DNA from: Acidobacteriota bacterium
GTDB taxonomy: Bacteria; Acidobacteriota; Vicinamibacteria; Vicinamibacterales; 2-12-FULL-66-21
DNA: 39,387 nt
Assembly (NCBI GenBank): GCA_013362195.1
Contig: JABFWM010000603.1
Coordinates: 1 to 39,387 of the forward strand
Direction of reading: 5' to 3'
Numbering within the stretch: the stretch's first letter is position 1; each line of letters starts with the position of its first letter. A program made the translations under genes and the position numbers. Shown here piece after piece: positions 16,809-24,194 of this stretch. The notes under the pieces are model-generated. The model saw only the letters and a list, made by a program, of their open reading frames with translations, ran no database searches and was not told the origin of the DNA.

Positions 16809-18059
16809 ATGAAGGTACTTGTCGCCGACAAGTTCGAGAAGAGCGGGATCGACGGCCTCACGGCCGCCGGCTGCGACGTCGTCTACGAGCCCGATCTGAA
16901 GGACGATGCGCTGGCGCAGGCAATCGCGTCGAGCGGCGCCGACGTCCTGGTCGTGCGCGGCACGAAGGTCACGGCGCCGATGCTCGATGCCGGCCGGCTC
17001 TCGCTGATCGTGCGGGCCGGCGCGGGATACAACACCATCGACGTGGCCGGCGCGTCGACGCGCGGCATCTACGTGTCGAACTGCCCGGGCAAGAACGCGA
17101 TCGCGGTCGCCGAGCTCGCGTTCGGGCTGATCCTCTCGCTCGACCGCCGCATTCCCGACAACGTGCGCGAGCTCCGCGCCGGCAGCTGGAACAAGAAGGA
17201 ATACTCCAGGGCACAGGGCCTCTACGGCCGCACGCTCGGGTTGCTTGGCGTCGGCAGCATCGGGCGCGAGATGATCCGGCGCGCCGGCGGCTTTGGCATG
17301 AACGTCGTGCTGTGGAGCCGGCGCTTCGACGGCGAACGGCGCCCGGTCACGGAGGTCGAAGCACGCGAGCTCGGCATCGAGAGCGTCCTCCGCTCGATCA
17401 GCATCGAGCTGGCGCCGACGCCGGCCGACGTCGCGGCGCGCGCGGACGTGCTCAGCGTGCACGTCGCGCTCGGTGCGGAGACCAGGGGCCTCGTCAACGC
17501 GGCGCTGCTCGCGAGGCTGAAGCCCGGCGCCATCGTCATCAACACGGCGCGCGGGGAAGTGGTCGATTATGCGGCGCTCGCGGCGGCGGTGAAGGAGCGC
17601 AATCTCCGCGTCGGCCTCGACGTCTACGCGAACGAGCCGGGCAGCGCCACGGCGCCGTTCCACGACGATCTCGTCACCCTGCCGGGTGTCTACGGCACGC
17701 ACCACATCGGGGCATCGACCGATCAGGCGCAGGAGGCGATCGCCGCCGAGACCGTTCGCGTCGTCCGCAGCTACAAGGAAACCGGCCACGTCCCCAACGT
17801 CGTCAATCTCGCGCGCCGCACGCCTGCGACGCACATGCTGGTGGTGCGGCACCGCGATCGTCCCGGCGTGCTCGCGCACGTCTTCAGCCATCTGCGCCAG
17901 GCGAACCTCAACGTGCAGGAGACCGAGAACATCGTCTTCGAAGGCGCACAGGCCGCGGTGGCGCGCATCAATCTCGACGGCGAGCCGAATGCCTCGTTAT
18001 GTGAAACGATCAAGAGCGGGAACGCCGACGTGCTCGATCTGCAGCTGGTAAGGCTCTGA
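16809..18059 (+). CDS. serA: D-3-phosphoglycerate dehydrogenase
   Basis: 416 residues from ATG 16809 (MKVLVADKFEKSGIDGL). It oxidises 3-phosphoglycerate to 3-phosphohydroxypyruvate with NAD+, the first step of serine synthesis. Visible: substrate segment RAGAGYNTID, the NAD Rossmann motif LGLLGVGSIGREM, INTARGEVVDYAAL with the catalytic Arg, LDVYANEP with the catalytic Glu, and THHIGAST with the catalytic His. The C-terminus is an ACT domain (MLVVRHRDRPGVLAHVFSHL), normally the serine sensor for feedback control. No long intervening domain is present, so it is the shorter type with a single ACT domain. The start codon lacks a good ribosome site. serC follows 48 bp downstream, so they likely form an operon. 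Confidence 0.93.
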   Translation: MKVLVADKFEKSGIDGLTAAGCDVVYEPDLKDDALAQAIASSGADVLVVRGTKVTAPMLDAGRLSLIVRAGAGYNTIDVAGASTRGIYVSNCPGKNAIAVAELAFGLILSLDRRIPDNVRELRAGSWNKKEYSRAQGLYGRTLGLLGVGSIGREMIRRAGGFGMNVVLWSRRFDGERRPVTEVEARELGIESVLRSISIELAPTPADVAARADVLSVHVALGAETRGLVNAALLARLKPGAIVINTARGEVVDYAALAAAVKERNLRVGLDVYANEPGSATAPFHDDLVTLPGVYGTHHIGASTDQAQEAIAAETVRVVRSYKETGHVPNVVNLARRTPATHMLVVRHRDRPGVLAHVFSHLRQANLNVQETENIVFEGAQAAVARINLDGEPNASLCETIKSGNADVLDLQLVRL

Positions 18060-18060
18060 A

Positions 18061-18102
18061 AGAGGAGACAGAATACAGGAGACAGGAGTCAGGAGTCAGG
18101 AT
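18061..18102 (+). repeat. Heptamer tandem array in front of serC
   Basis: Six 7-bp units fill the serA-serC spacer: AGAGGAG, ACAGAAT, ACAGGAG, ACAGGAG, TCAGGAG, TCAGGAT. Each contains or nearly contains AGGAG, so the array offers a series of Shine-Dalgarno-like sites; the last AGGA is 6 nt from the ATG. Confidence 0.8.
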
Positions 18103-18107
18103 CGCTT

Positions 18108-19205
18108 ATGGCCACGACAACCACCGCACGGATTTTCAATTTCTCGGCCGGCCCCGCTGTTCTTCCGCTCGAAGTCCTCGAGCAGGCCCAGCGCGACCTG
18201 GTGTCCTATCCCGGCATCGGCATGTCGATCCTCGAGATCAGCCATCGTTCGAAGACGTTCGACGAGATCATCCAAGGCTGCGAAGCCGACATGCGTACGC
18301 TCGCGAACATCCCGCCGAACTACAAGGTGCTGTTCCTGCAGGGCGGCGCGAGCCTGCAGTTCTCGATGGTGCCGATGAACCTGCTGCCTGCCGGCGGATC
18401 CGCCGACTACATCATCACCGGCGCGTGGTCGCAGAAGGCAGCCAAGGAAGCGAGGCGCGTCGGCGCCGTCAAGGTCGCGGCCTCGACGGAAGGCGAGAAG
18501 TTCACGCGCGTGCCGCGGCAGAACGAATTGACGCTCGACCCGAACGCCGCGTTCGTGCACATGACGTCCAACAACACCATCTTCGGCACCGAATGGCACG
18601 ACCTGCCGGACGTCGGCGGGGTGCCGCTCGTCTCCGACATGTCGTCCGACATCTTCAGCGGTCCGGTCGACGTGTCGAAGTTCGGCTTGATCTACGCCGG
18701 CGCGCAGAAGAACCTGGCGCCGGCGGGCGTCACGATCGTGATCATCCGTGACGATCTGCTGCAGCGCTCCGCGCCCTCGCTGCACACGATGCTGAACTAC
18801 GCCGTGCACGCCGAGAACCAGTCGCTGTACAACACGCCGCCGGTGTTCACGATCTACGTCATGCGGCTGGTCATGGCGTGGCTGCTGAAGCACGGCGGCC
18901 TCCGGGCGATCGACGCCGTGAACACGCGCAAGGCGGAGAAGCTCTACGCCGAAATCGATCGCTCCGGGTTCTACCGCGGCCACGCGCAGAAGGACAGCCG
19001 GTCGCGCATGAACGTGACGTTCCGGCTGCCCAGCGAGGATCTCGAAAAAACGTTCGCGAAAGAGGCGACCGGGGCGGGGCTCGACGGCTTGAAGGGGCAC
19101 CGTTCGGTCGGCGGGATGCGGGCGTCGATCTACAACGCCTTCCCCGAGGCGGGCGTCGACGCGCTGGTCGAGTTCATGCGCGAGTTCGAGCGGAAAAACG
19201 GCTGA
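18108..19205 (+). CDS. serC: Phosphoserine aminotransferase
   Basis: 365 residues, the usual SerC length. It converts 3-phosphohydroxypyruvate and glutamate to phosphoserine and 2-oxoglutarate using PLP, the step after SerA. Signature parts: FNFSAGPAVLPLEVLEQAQ at the N-terminus, ISHRSKTFDEII, LFLQGGASLQFSMVPMNLL, TSNNTIFGTEW, VSDMSSDIFSGPVD, and YAGAQKNLAPAGVT with Lys201 as the PLP lysine. The C-terminus has GLKGHRSVGGMRASIYNAFP, which fits SerC rather than other class V transferases. It follows serA across the heptamer array that supplies its ribosome site. No serB is seen in the window. Confidence 0.95.
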   Translation: MATTTTARIFNFSAGPAVLPLEVLEQAQRDLVSYPGIGMSILEISHRSKTFDEIIQGCEADMRTLANIPPNYKVLFLQGGASLQFSMVPMNLLPAGGSADYIITGAWSQKAAKEARRVGAVKVAASTEGEKFTRVPRQNELTLDPNAAFVHMTSNNTIFGTEWHDLPDVGGVPLVSDMSSDIFSGPVDVSKFGLIYAGAQKNLAPAGVTIVIIRDDLLQRSAPSLHTMLNYAVHAENQSLYNTPPVFTIYVMRLVMAWLLKHGGLRAIDAVNTRKAEKLYAEIDRSGFYRGHAQKDSRSRMNVTFRLPSEDLEKTFAKEATGAGLDGLKGHRSVGGMRASIYNAFPEAGVDALVEFMREFERKNG

Positions 19206-19307
19206 AACGGCCTGTTTTCGCGGGGTTTCGGGGCTTACAGAAGTCTTACAAACCCGGCTGTCCGGACCTGCTATGTTGATCGTCCCGGTCGCTCTCGAGG
19301 AGCCACG

Positions 19308-20171
19308 TTGACGACGATTCGCGCAGCCGTTCGGACAGCTTATTCACTTTCCACGCTCAATTGGGTCACCGCAGGGTTCATGATCGCGTTCCATGCGCTC
19401 GCGATCGCGGCCTTCTGGTCGTTTTCCTGGACCAATCTCGCCGTCGCGATCGCCTTGCACTGGCTCGCGGTGGGCTTCGGGATCAGTCTCGGATATCACC
19501 GCCTGCACACGCACCGCGGGTTCAAGACGTCCAAGGCGTTCGAATATTTCCTGGCCGTGTGCGGGACGCTGACGCTCGAAGGCGGTCCGATGTTCTGGGT
19601 CGCGACCCATCGTCAGCACCACCAGCTGTCGGACCATGAGGGCGATCCGCACAGCCCGCGCGAGGGCGGATTCTGGGCGCACATCGGCTGGATCCTGTTC
19701 GGTGACACGCACCACAACAACACCGAGCTGATGGGCAAGTACGCGCCCGACCTCGGCCGCGACGGCTTCTACCGCTGGTTGAACACCTATCACTACGTGC
19801 CGCTGACGACGCTTGGCTTCGTCCTGCTCGCGATCGGCGGCTGGTCGATGGTGCTGTGGGGCATCTTCCTGCGCGTCGTGTTCGGCCTCCACGCGAACTG
19901 GCTCGTGAACTCGGCCACGCACATGTGGGGCTCGCGCCGCTTCGAGACGCGCGACGACTCGCGCAACAGCTGGTGGGTAGCGCTGCTCACGTTCGGCGAG
20001 GGCTGGCACAACAACCATCACGCGCACCCGGTCTCGGCGCGCCACGGCCTCGCGTGGTACGAGTTCGACATCAGCTGGATCACGCTGAAGCTGTTCGACG
20101 CGATCGGCCTCGTGTGGGACCTGAAGGTCGCGAAGATTCGGCAGCCGCTGCCCGTCGAGGAAGCGGCGTAG
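19308..20171 (+). CDS. Membrane acyl-CoA/fatty acid desaturase (delta-9 type)
   Basis: 287 residues from a TTG at 19308 with GAGGAG 6 nt upstream (19297-19302). Three histidine boxes of the membrane diiron desaturases are intact: HRLHTHR, HRQHHQ and HNNHHAHP. Paired hydrophobic segments lie near residues 20-55 and 165-190, matching the four-helix topology of stearoyl-CoA-type desaturases. The enzyme puts a cis double bond in a saturated acyl chain, needing O2 and electrons from a ferredoxin or cytochrome partner not seen here. This implies an organism exposed to oxygen and adjusting membrane fluidity. A -10-like TATGTT about 35 nt upstream of the start suggests a conventional leader, unlike many neighbours. 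Confidence 0.92.
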   Translation: MTTIRAAVRTAYSLSTLNWVTAGFMIAFHALAIAAFWSFSWTNLAVAIALHWLAVGFGISLGYHRLHTHRGFKTSKAFEYFLAVCGTLTLEGGPMFWVATHRQHHQLSDHEGDPHSPREGGFWAHIGWILFGDTHHNNTELMGKYAPDLGRDGFYRWLNTYHYVPLTTLGFVLLAIGGWSMVLWGIFLRVVFGLHANWLVNSATHMWGSRRFETRDDSRNSWWVALLTFGEGWHNNHHAHPVSARHGLAWYEFDISWITLKLFDAIGLVWDLKVAKIRQPLPVEEAA

Positions 20172-20202
20172 GGGCAGGCCCGCGCGGTCGCACGAGGCGG
20201 AC

Positions 20203-20222
20203 GCCGGGTCTAAAGACCCGGC
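20203..20222. repeat. Hairpin GCCGGGTC-TAAA-GACCCGGC (REP-like)
   Basis: A perfect 8-bp stem with a TAAA tetraloop lies 31 bp after the desaturase stop. The same stem with a different loop recurs at 30410-30429. It has no T-tract, so it is a poor intrinsic terminator and looks more like an intergenic repeat that may stabilise 3' ends. Confidence 0.7.
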
Positions 20223-20241
20223 CTACGCCCCGTCGCTCCTC

Positions 20242-20283
20242 GCCGTTCGCCCGTCGCCCTTCGCCCTTCGCCCTTCGCTCCGC
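20242..20283 (+). repeat. Heptamer tandem array upstream of the sensor kinase
   Basis: Six 7-bp units: GCCGTTC, GCCCGTC, three copies of GCCCTTC, GCTCCGC. The array ends at 20283, directly against the -10-like TATCCT (20284-20289), so it occupies the -35 and spacer region. Confidence 0.8.
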
Positions 20284-20289
20284 TATCCT
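20284..20289 (+). promoter_or_regulatory. Putative -10 (TATCCT) for leaderless kinase gene
   Basis: TATCCT ends 6 nt before the ATG at 20296, so transcription would start at or beside the start codon. No Shine-Dalgarno is present. Confidence 0.45.
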
Positions 20290-20295
20290 TAAGCC

Positions 20296-21204
20296 ATGAT
20301 CACCGGCCGGCGCCGGTCAGCCATCTTCTTCAGCGTTTTCGGTATCTGCCTCGTCGTGCTGGCGACGACGCTGAACGTCAGCTGGGTGGTGCTCTACTGG
20401 CGCGAGGGCGTGTTGTGGCTCCTCGGCGTCATCTTCTTCCTGCTGATTACCGCCGGCATCGTGCTCAACACGATCTTCCTGGTGCGCGAGATCCGGCGGA
20501 ACGAGCAGCACGACTCGTTCATCAACGCGGTGACGCACGAGCTGAAGACGCCGGTCGCGTCGATTCGCCTCTACCTGCAGACGCTGCAGTCGCGCGATCT
20601 GGATGAAACCAAGCGGCGCGAGTTCTACCGGATCATGCTCGCGGACAGCGATCGGCTGCTGCACACCATCGAGCAGGTGCTGCGCGCCGGGGCCACCGGA
20701 TCGCGGCTGCGGCGCAGCGCGCGCGCCCGGCTCGACCTCGGCGAAATCGCGCGCGAGTGCGTCGAGCTCGCGCGCACGCGCTTTCACCTGCAGCCCGGCG
20801 CCTTGGACTACGTCGATCGCACCTCGTCGCGTCCGATCGTGCTCGGCGACGGCGACGAGCTGAAGGCGGCGGTCTGGAACCTGATTGACAACGCCGTGAA
20901 ATATTCGACGGGCGACATCATGGTGCGCGTGGAACTGGCGGAGCTCGACAACCAGCGCCTGGCCATCCGCGTCATCGATCGCGGGCCGGGGATCTCACCG
21001 GACGAATTGAAGCGGATCTTCCGCCGCTTCTACCGCATCCCCGCCGGCGTCGCGGTGCGGACGAAGGGGAGCGGGCTCGGTCTGTTCATCGTGCGATCGG
21101 TCGCGCGGCGCCACGGCGGGCGCGCGTTCGCCGAGAGCCCCGGCGTCGGCCACGGCAGCACGTTTACCCTGCAGCTGCCCGCTGCACCTCCGGCGTCCGC
21201 GTGA
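20296..21204 (+). CDS. Two-helix membrane sensor histidine kinase
   Basis: 302 residues. Two membrane helices (about 10-33 and 39-62) are joined by only a few residues (around YWREG), so there is no extracytoplasmic sensing domain. HisKA follows with AVTHELKTPVAS, His81 being the phosphoacceptor. The HATPase_c domain has WNLIDNAVKYS (N box), IDRGPGIS (G1), FYRIP (F box), KGSGLGLFIV (G2) and GHGSTFTLQLP. The protein autophosphorylates and passes phosphate to the response regulator encoded directly downstream, which overlaps it by 4 nt (GTGA). The topology suits intramembrane or internal signals such as envelope stress; the actual signal is unknown. Confidence 0.92.
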   Translation: MITGRRRSAIFFSVFGICLVVLATTLNVSWVVLYWREGVLWLLGVIFFLLITAGIVLNTIFLVREIRRNEQHDSFINAVTHELKTPVASIRLYLQTLQSRDLDETKRREFYRIMLADSDRLLHTIEQVLRAGATGSRLRRSARARLDLGEIARECVELARTRFHLQPGALDYVDRTSSRPIVLGDGDELKAAVWNLIDNAVKYSTGDIMVRVELAELDNQRLAIRVIDRGPGISPDELKRIFRRFYRIPAGVAVRTKGSGLGLFIVRSVARRHGGRAFAESPGVGHGSTFTLQLPAAPPASA

Positions 21205-21926
21205 CGGCCGCCGCCGCTCCCGCGATGCCGCAGCGGGTGCTGATCGTCGAAGACGAGCAGCACCTCGCCGAAGGGCTGCGCTTCAACCTGCAGGAGGAGG
21301 GGTTCGACGCCGAGGTCGTCGACACCGGCGAGGACGCGCTGGCGCGGCTGCTCGATCCCGCGTCGCACTTCGACCTCGTCGTGCTCGATGTGATGCTGCC
21401 CGGCATCAGCGGGTTCACCGTGGTGTCGCAGCTGCGGGAACGCCGCCAGTTCGTCCCCGTGCTGATTCTGACCGCGCGCGGCCGCCCGGAAGACGTGCTC
21501 GAGGGGTTCGGCGCCGGCGCCGACGACTACCTGCCCAAGCCGACCGAGCTGGCGATTCTGCTCGCCCGCATCGACAGCCTGCTGCGCCGCAGCTCGTGGG
21601 CGAAGCAGCAGCCGCAGCACGATCGCTACACGTTTGCCGGCCGCACCATCGACTTCGACACGCTCGAGCTCACCGTCGGCGATCGGACGATGCAGTTGAC
21701 GCTGATGGAGGCGAACCTGCTGCGGTTCCTGATCAAGCACGAAGGGAAGGCGATCTCGCGCAAGACGATGCTCGATCGCGTCTGGGACCTGCGCGAGGAC
21801 ACCGACACGCGGGCGATCGACAACTACATCGTGCGGTTGCGCCGCTACAACGAGAAGGAGCCGTCGCGGCCGAAGCACCTGCTCACGGTTCGCGGCGTCG
21901 GCTACCGGTTCGTCGCGAACCCGTGA
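21201..21926 (+). CDS. OmpR/PhoB-type response regulator
   Basis: 241 residues from a GTG overlapping the kinase stop (translational coupling). The receiver domain has the acidic pair VLIVEDEQHL, LVVLDVMLPGISG with Asp63 as phosphoacceptor, LILTARG with the Thr switch, and DYLPKP with the conserved Lys. The C-terminal winged helix is of the Trans_reg_C type: MQLTLMEANLLRFLIKHEGK, then DTRAIDNYIVRLRRY and LLTVRGVGYRFV. It should bind direct-repeat DNA sites as a dimer when phosphorylated by the adjacent kinase. Target genes cannot be read here. Its 3' end is convergent with pcnB, 33 bp away, with a short heptamer-like repeat between. Confidence 0.93.
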   Translation: MTAAAAPAMPQRVLIVEDEQHLAEGLRFNLQEEGFDAEVVDTGEDALARLLDPASHFDLVVLDVMLPGISGFTVVSQLRERRQFVPVLILTARGRPEDVLEGFGAGADDYLPKPTELAILLARIDSLLRRSSWAKQQPQHDRYTFAGRTIDFDTLELTVGDRTMQLTLMEANLLRFLIKHEGKAISRKTMLDRVWDLREDTDTRAIDNYIVRLRRYNEKEPSRPKHLLTVRGVGYRFVANP

Positions 21927-21933
21927 GGGGCGC

Positions 21934-21950
21934 AGACCCTGAGTCCTGAG
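21934..21950. repeat. Short heptamer-like repeat between the regulator and pcnB
   Basis: GACCCTGAGTCCTGAG contains two 7-bp units (ACCCTGA, GTCCTGA). Their reverse complements (TCAGGGT, TCAGGAC) resemble the units of the array in front of serC. Confidence 0.45.
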
Positions 21951-21959
21951 GCGTCGCGG

Positions 21960-23297
21960 CTACTCGCGCGGAACCGTGGAGGGCGATCGCCGGCCGCGGC
22001 GGCGCCGGCGGCGGCGGCGGGCTGGAGGATAGGAGCCGGGCTCTTCGTCGCGGCCGGTGCTGGCGTTGGCCTGCAGCGCCCGCCAGTGATGCACCGCCTC
22101 GCGGCGTTCACCGTGGATCTCGAGCCACACGAGCGCCTCTTCGAGCACGTGACGGTGGAGCAGCCCGCGCTGCGCCCGGAACGGCGCCTCGAGATCCAGC
22201 AGGCGCGGCTGGATCGCGAGGATCTGATGCAGGCGCTCGACGTCCCGCCGCGGCATCTGCAGCATCCCGAGCTCGACGCGCCGTTCGAGCGCGTCGGCGG
22301 AGAAGCGCTGGCGGCGGCCGACCAGGCCGAGCGGCGCGAGCAGCGTGCCCGCGAGAATCGCGTTGGTCAGCGTGTCGGGTGCGGACGGGAACTGTTGACG
22401 GTAGCGATCGATGCGCGCGAGCGACTGCCACACCGCCTCGGGGGCCTCGTCGAGTTCCGGCGCGATCGCGCGCAGCAGCTTCGTCTCCTTGAGGATCCGC
22501 AGGCTCTTCTCCGCGGACCCCGATCGCAGGATCTTGAAGAACTCCTCGAGCATCCGCGCCGGCGCCGCGCGGCCGATCTCGTGACGGTGGGTCTCGATGG
22601 CGTCGAGAATCGGCTCGTCGATGGCGAAGTCGAGCCGCGCGGCGAGCACGACCGCGCGCAGCATGCGAACCGGATCCTCGAGGAAGCGCACCGACGGATC
22701 GCCGATCGAACGAATCAGCCGCGCTTCCAGGTCCTGCAGGCCGTTCACGTAATCGATGATCGAGAACGTCGCGATGTCGTAGAACAGCGCGTTGATGGTG
22801 AAGTCGCGGCGGAAGGCATCCTCCTCGGGCGTGCCGAAGGCGTTGTCGCGATGGATCAGACGATCGTGCGCGCGGACCTTGGCGAGGTGCGTGCCTTCGG
22901 CCTGCGTCTGTTCGACCACCGAGTGCCCCGGCTCCGGCTCCGGCACCGCTTCAATCGCTTCGTCGATCTCCGGCGGGAGCTCGGCGGCGTTCACCTGGCG
23001 GCGGAAGGTCGCCACCTCGATCGTCTTCGGACCGAACTTGACGTGCGCGAGGCGGAACCGCCGGCCGATGATCCAGCAGTTGCGGAACAACTTCTTGACC
23101 TGATGCGGATGCGCCGACGTGCCGATATCGAAGTCTTTGGGGCGCCGGCCGAGCAGCAGATCGCGGACGCTCCCGCCGACGAGGTAAGCGATGTAATTGT
23201 GCTCGTGGAGCCGATACAGGACTTTGAGCGCGTCGGGATCAACGTCGCGCCGCGAAATGGAGTGGGACGATCGCGGCACGATGGTCGGCTCTACCAT
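21960..23297 (-). CDS. pcnB: Poly(A) polymerase
   Basis: 445 residues from ATG 23297. Class II nucleotidyltransferase head: YLVGGSVRDLLLGRRPKDFD with the catalytic DxD (DFD). It is followed by LFRNCWIIGRRFRLAHVKFG, the signature that separates bacterial poly(A) polymerases from CCA-adding enzymes. RRDFTINALFYD and DPVRMLRAVVLAARLDF follow, then the neck and body helices. It adds 3' poly(A) tails that promote RNA decay. A Glu/Pro-rich insertion (about residues 100-125, PEIDEAIEAVPEPEPG) lies in the head, and the C-terminus ends in an arginine-rich tail (PPARRRRRRRRGRR) likely to bind RNA. The start is supported by an extended -10 TGCTATAAT ending 7 nt upstream. Confidence 0.92.
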   Translation of the reverse strand: MVEPTIVPRSSHSISRRDVDPDALKVLYRLHEHNYIAYLVGGSVRDLLLGRRPKDFDIGTSAHPHQVKKLFRNCWIIGRRFRLAHVKFGPKTIEVATFRRQVNAAELPPEIDEAIEAVPEPEPGHSVVEQTQAEGTHLAKVRAHDRLIHRDNAFGTPEEDAFRRDFTINALFYDIATFSIIDYVNGLQDLEARLIRSIGDPSVRFLEDPVRMLRAVVLAARLDFAIDEPILDAIETHRHEIGRAAPARMLEEFFKILRSGSAEKSLRILKETKLLRAIAPELDEAPEAVWQSLARIDRYRQQFPSAPDTLTNAILAGTLLAPLGLVGRRQRFSADALERRVELGMLQMPRRDVERLHQILAIQPRLLDLEAPFRAQRGLLHRHVLEEALVWLEIHGERREAVHHWRALQANASTGRDEEPGSYPPARRRRRRRRGRRSPSTVPRE

Positions 23298-23304
23298 CGG
23301 GGCG

Positions 23305-23310
23305 ATTATA
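23305..23310 (-). promoter_or_regulatory. Consensus extended -10 (TGCTATAAT) of leaderless pcnB
   Basis: On the minus strand TATAAT is a 6/6 match preceded by TGC (extended -10). It ends 7 nt before the pcnB ATG at 23297, so initiation should fall at or next to the start codon. This is the strongest promoter-like sequence in the window. Confidence 0.65.
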
Positions 23311-23380
23311 GCATCACGATTGTGCGAACTCCGCTTAAGTTGAAGCATGGGCACGAGTTAGGGCAGCCTCAGCGCTGTGC

Positions 23381-23386
23381 TACCAT
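23381..23386 (+). promoter_or_regulatory. Extended -10 (TGCTACCAT) of leaderless helical-repeat gene
   Basis: TACCAT preceded by TGC ends 6 nt before the ATG at 23393. The gene is divergent from pcnB, with 71 bp between the two -10 boxes. Confidence 0.5.
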
Positions 23387-23392
23387 CCGGGG

Positions 23393-24184
23393 ATGCGTGT
23401 GCGGCTGACGGCCATTCTGCTGGTGATCGTCTCGGTCGGGAGCCAGGCCCTCGCGGCCGACCCGCTGGCCACCGCGCGCCGTCTTTATAACCTGGGACAG
23501 TACGATCGCGCCCTGGATGCCGCGCGCGAGGCCGCGGCGAACCCGGCGATGGCGGCCGCGGCCCGCCTCGTGATGGGACGCATCAACCTCGAACGGTACC
23601 GGCAGTCGGCGCAGAGCAGCGATCTCGACGACGCCCACGCGGCGCTGCAGGACCTCGACCCCAGGACGCTCGATGGCCGCGAACGCGTGGAGCTCCAGGT
23701 CGGCCTCGCGGAGCTGCTGTATTTCGACGAGTACTTCGGCGCGGCGGCGGAAGTGTTCGACCCGATCCTGGAGAGTTCGATCTCGCTCGGGCCCGAGGCG
23801 CACGAGCGTGTCCTCGACTGGTGGGCGACCGCGCTCGATCGCCAGGCGCAAACCTCGCCGGAACGCATCTCGATCTACGAACGCATCGTCGCGCGCATGG
23901 AACAGGAGCTGCGGCGGGATGCGGGCTCCTCGCCCGCGGCGTATTGGCTGGCCGCGGCGGCACGCGGGACGGGACGGCTCGATCGCGCGGCGGCGGCAGC
24001 GAAGGCCGGGTGGATTCGCGCCGGAGCGGCGCGGGATCGCGGCGCCGCCCTCCGCGCCGATCAGGATCGGCTCGTGACGCAGGCGATCATTCCGGACCGC
24101 GCCGGCCGGGCGCCGTCGCGCGATCGCCGTCAGGTGATCGCGAACCTGACCGCGGAGTGGGAGAAGTTCAAGAAGGTCTGGTGA
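23393..24184 (+). CDS. Exported helical-repeat (TPR-like) protein of unknown function
   Basis: 263 residues. A signal peptide (LTAILLVIVSVGSQALAADP) precedes an almost wholly helical chain with TPR-like spacing: ATARRLYNLGQYDRALDAAR, then AAARLVMGRINLERYRQS, ELLYFDEYFGAAAEVFDPIL and YWLAAAARGTGRLDRAAAAA. A basic helical C-terminus ends at EWEKFKKVW. Such proteins usually scaffold other periplasmic proteins; no enzyme motif is seen. It lies between divergent pcnB and convergent polA (10 bp apart) and so is probably a single-gene unit with its own leaderless promoter. I do not recognise a named family. Confidence 0.75.
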   Translation: MRVRLTAILLVIVSVGSQALAADPLATARRLYNLGQYDRALDAAREAAANPAMAAAARLVMGRINLERYRQSAQSSDLDDAHAALQDLDPRTLDGRERVELQVGLAELLYFDEYFGAAAEVFDPILESSISLGPEAHERVLDWWATALDRQAQTSPERISIYERIVARMEQELRRDAGSSPAAYWLAAAARGTGRLDRAAAAAKAGWIRAGAARDRGAALRADQDRLVTQAIIPDRAGRAPSRDRRQVIANLTAEWEKFKKVW

Positions 24185-24194
24185 TCCGTCGGGG

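Noticed and set aside
20203..20222. Intrinsic terminator after the desaturase
   Set aside because: Stable hairpin but no following T-tract; the same stem recurs elsewhere, so a repeat element fits better.
21960..23297. CCA-adding tRNA nucleotidyltransferase
   Set aside because: The GRRFRLAHV segment is the poly(A) polymerase signature, so pcnB is preferred.
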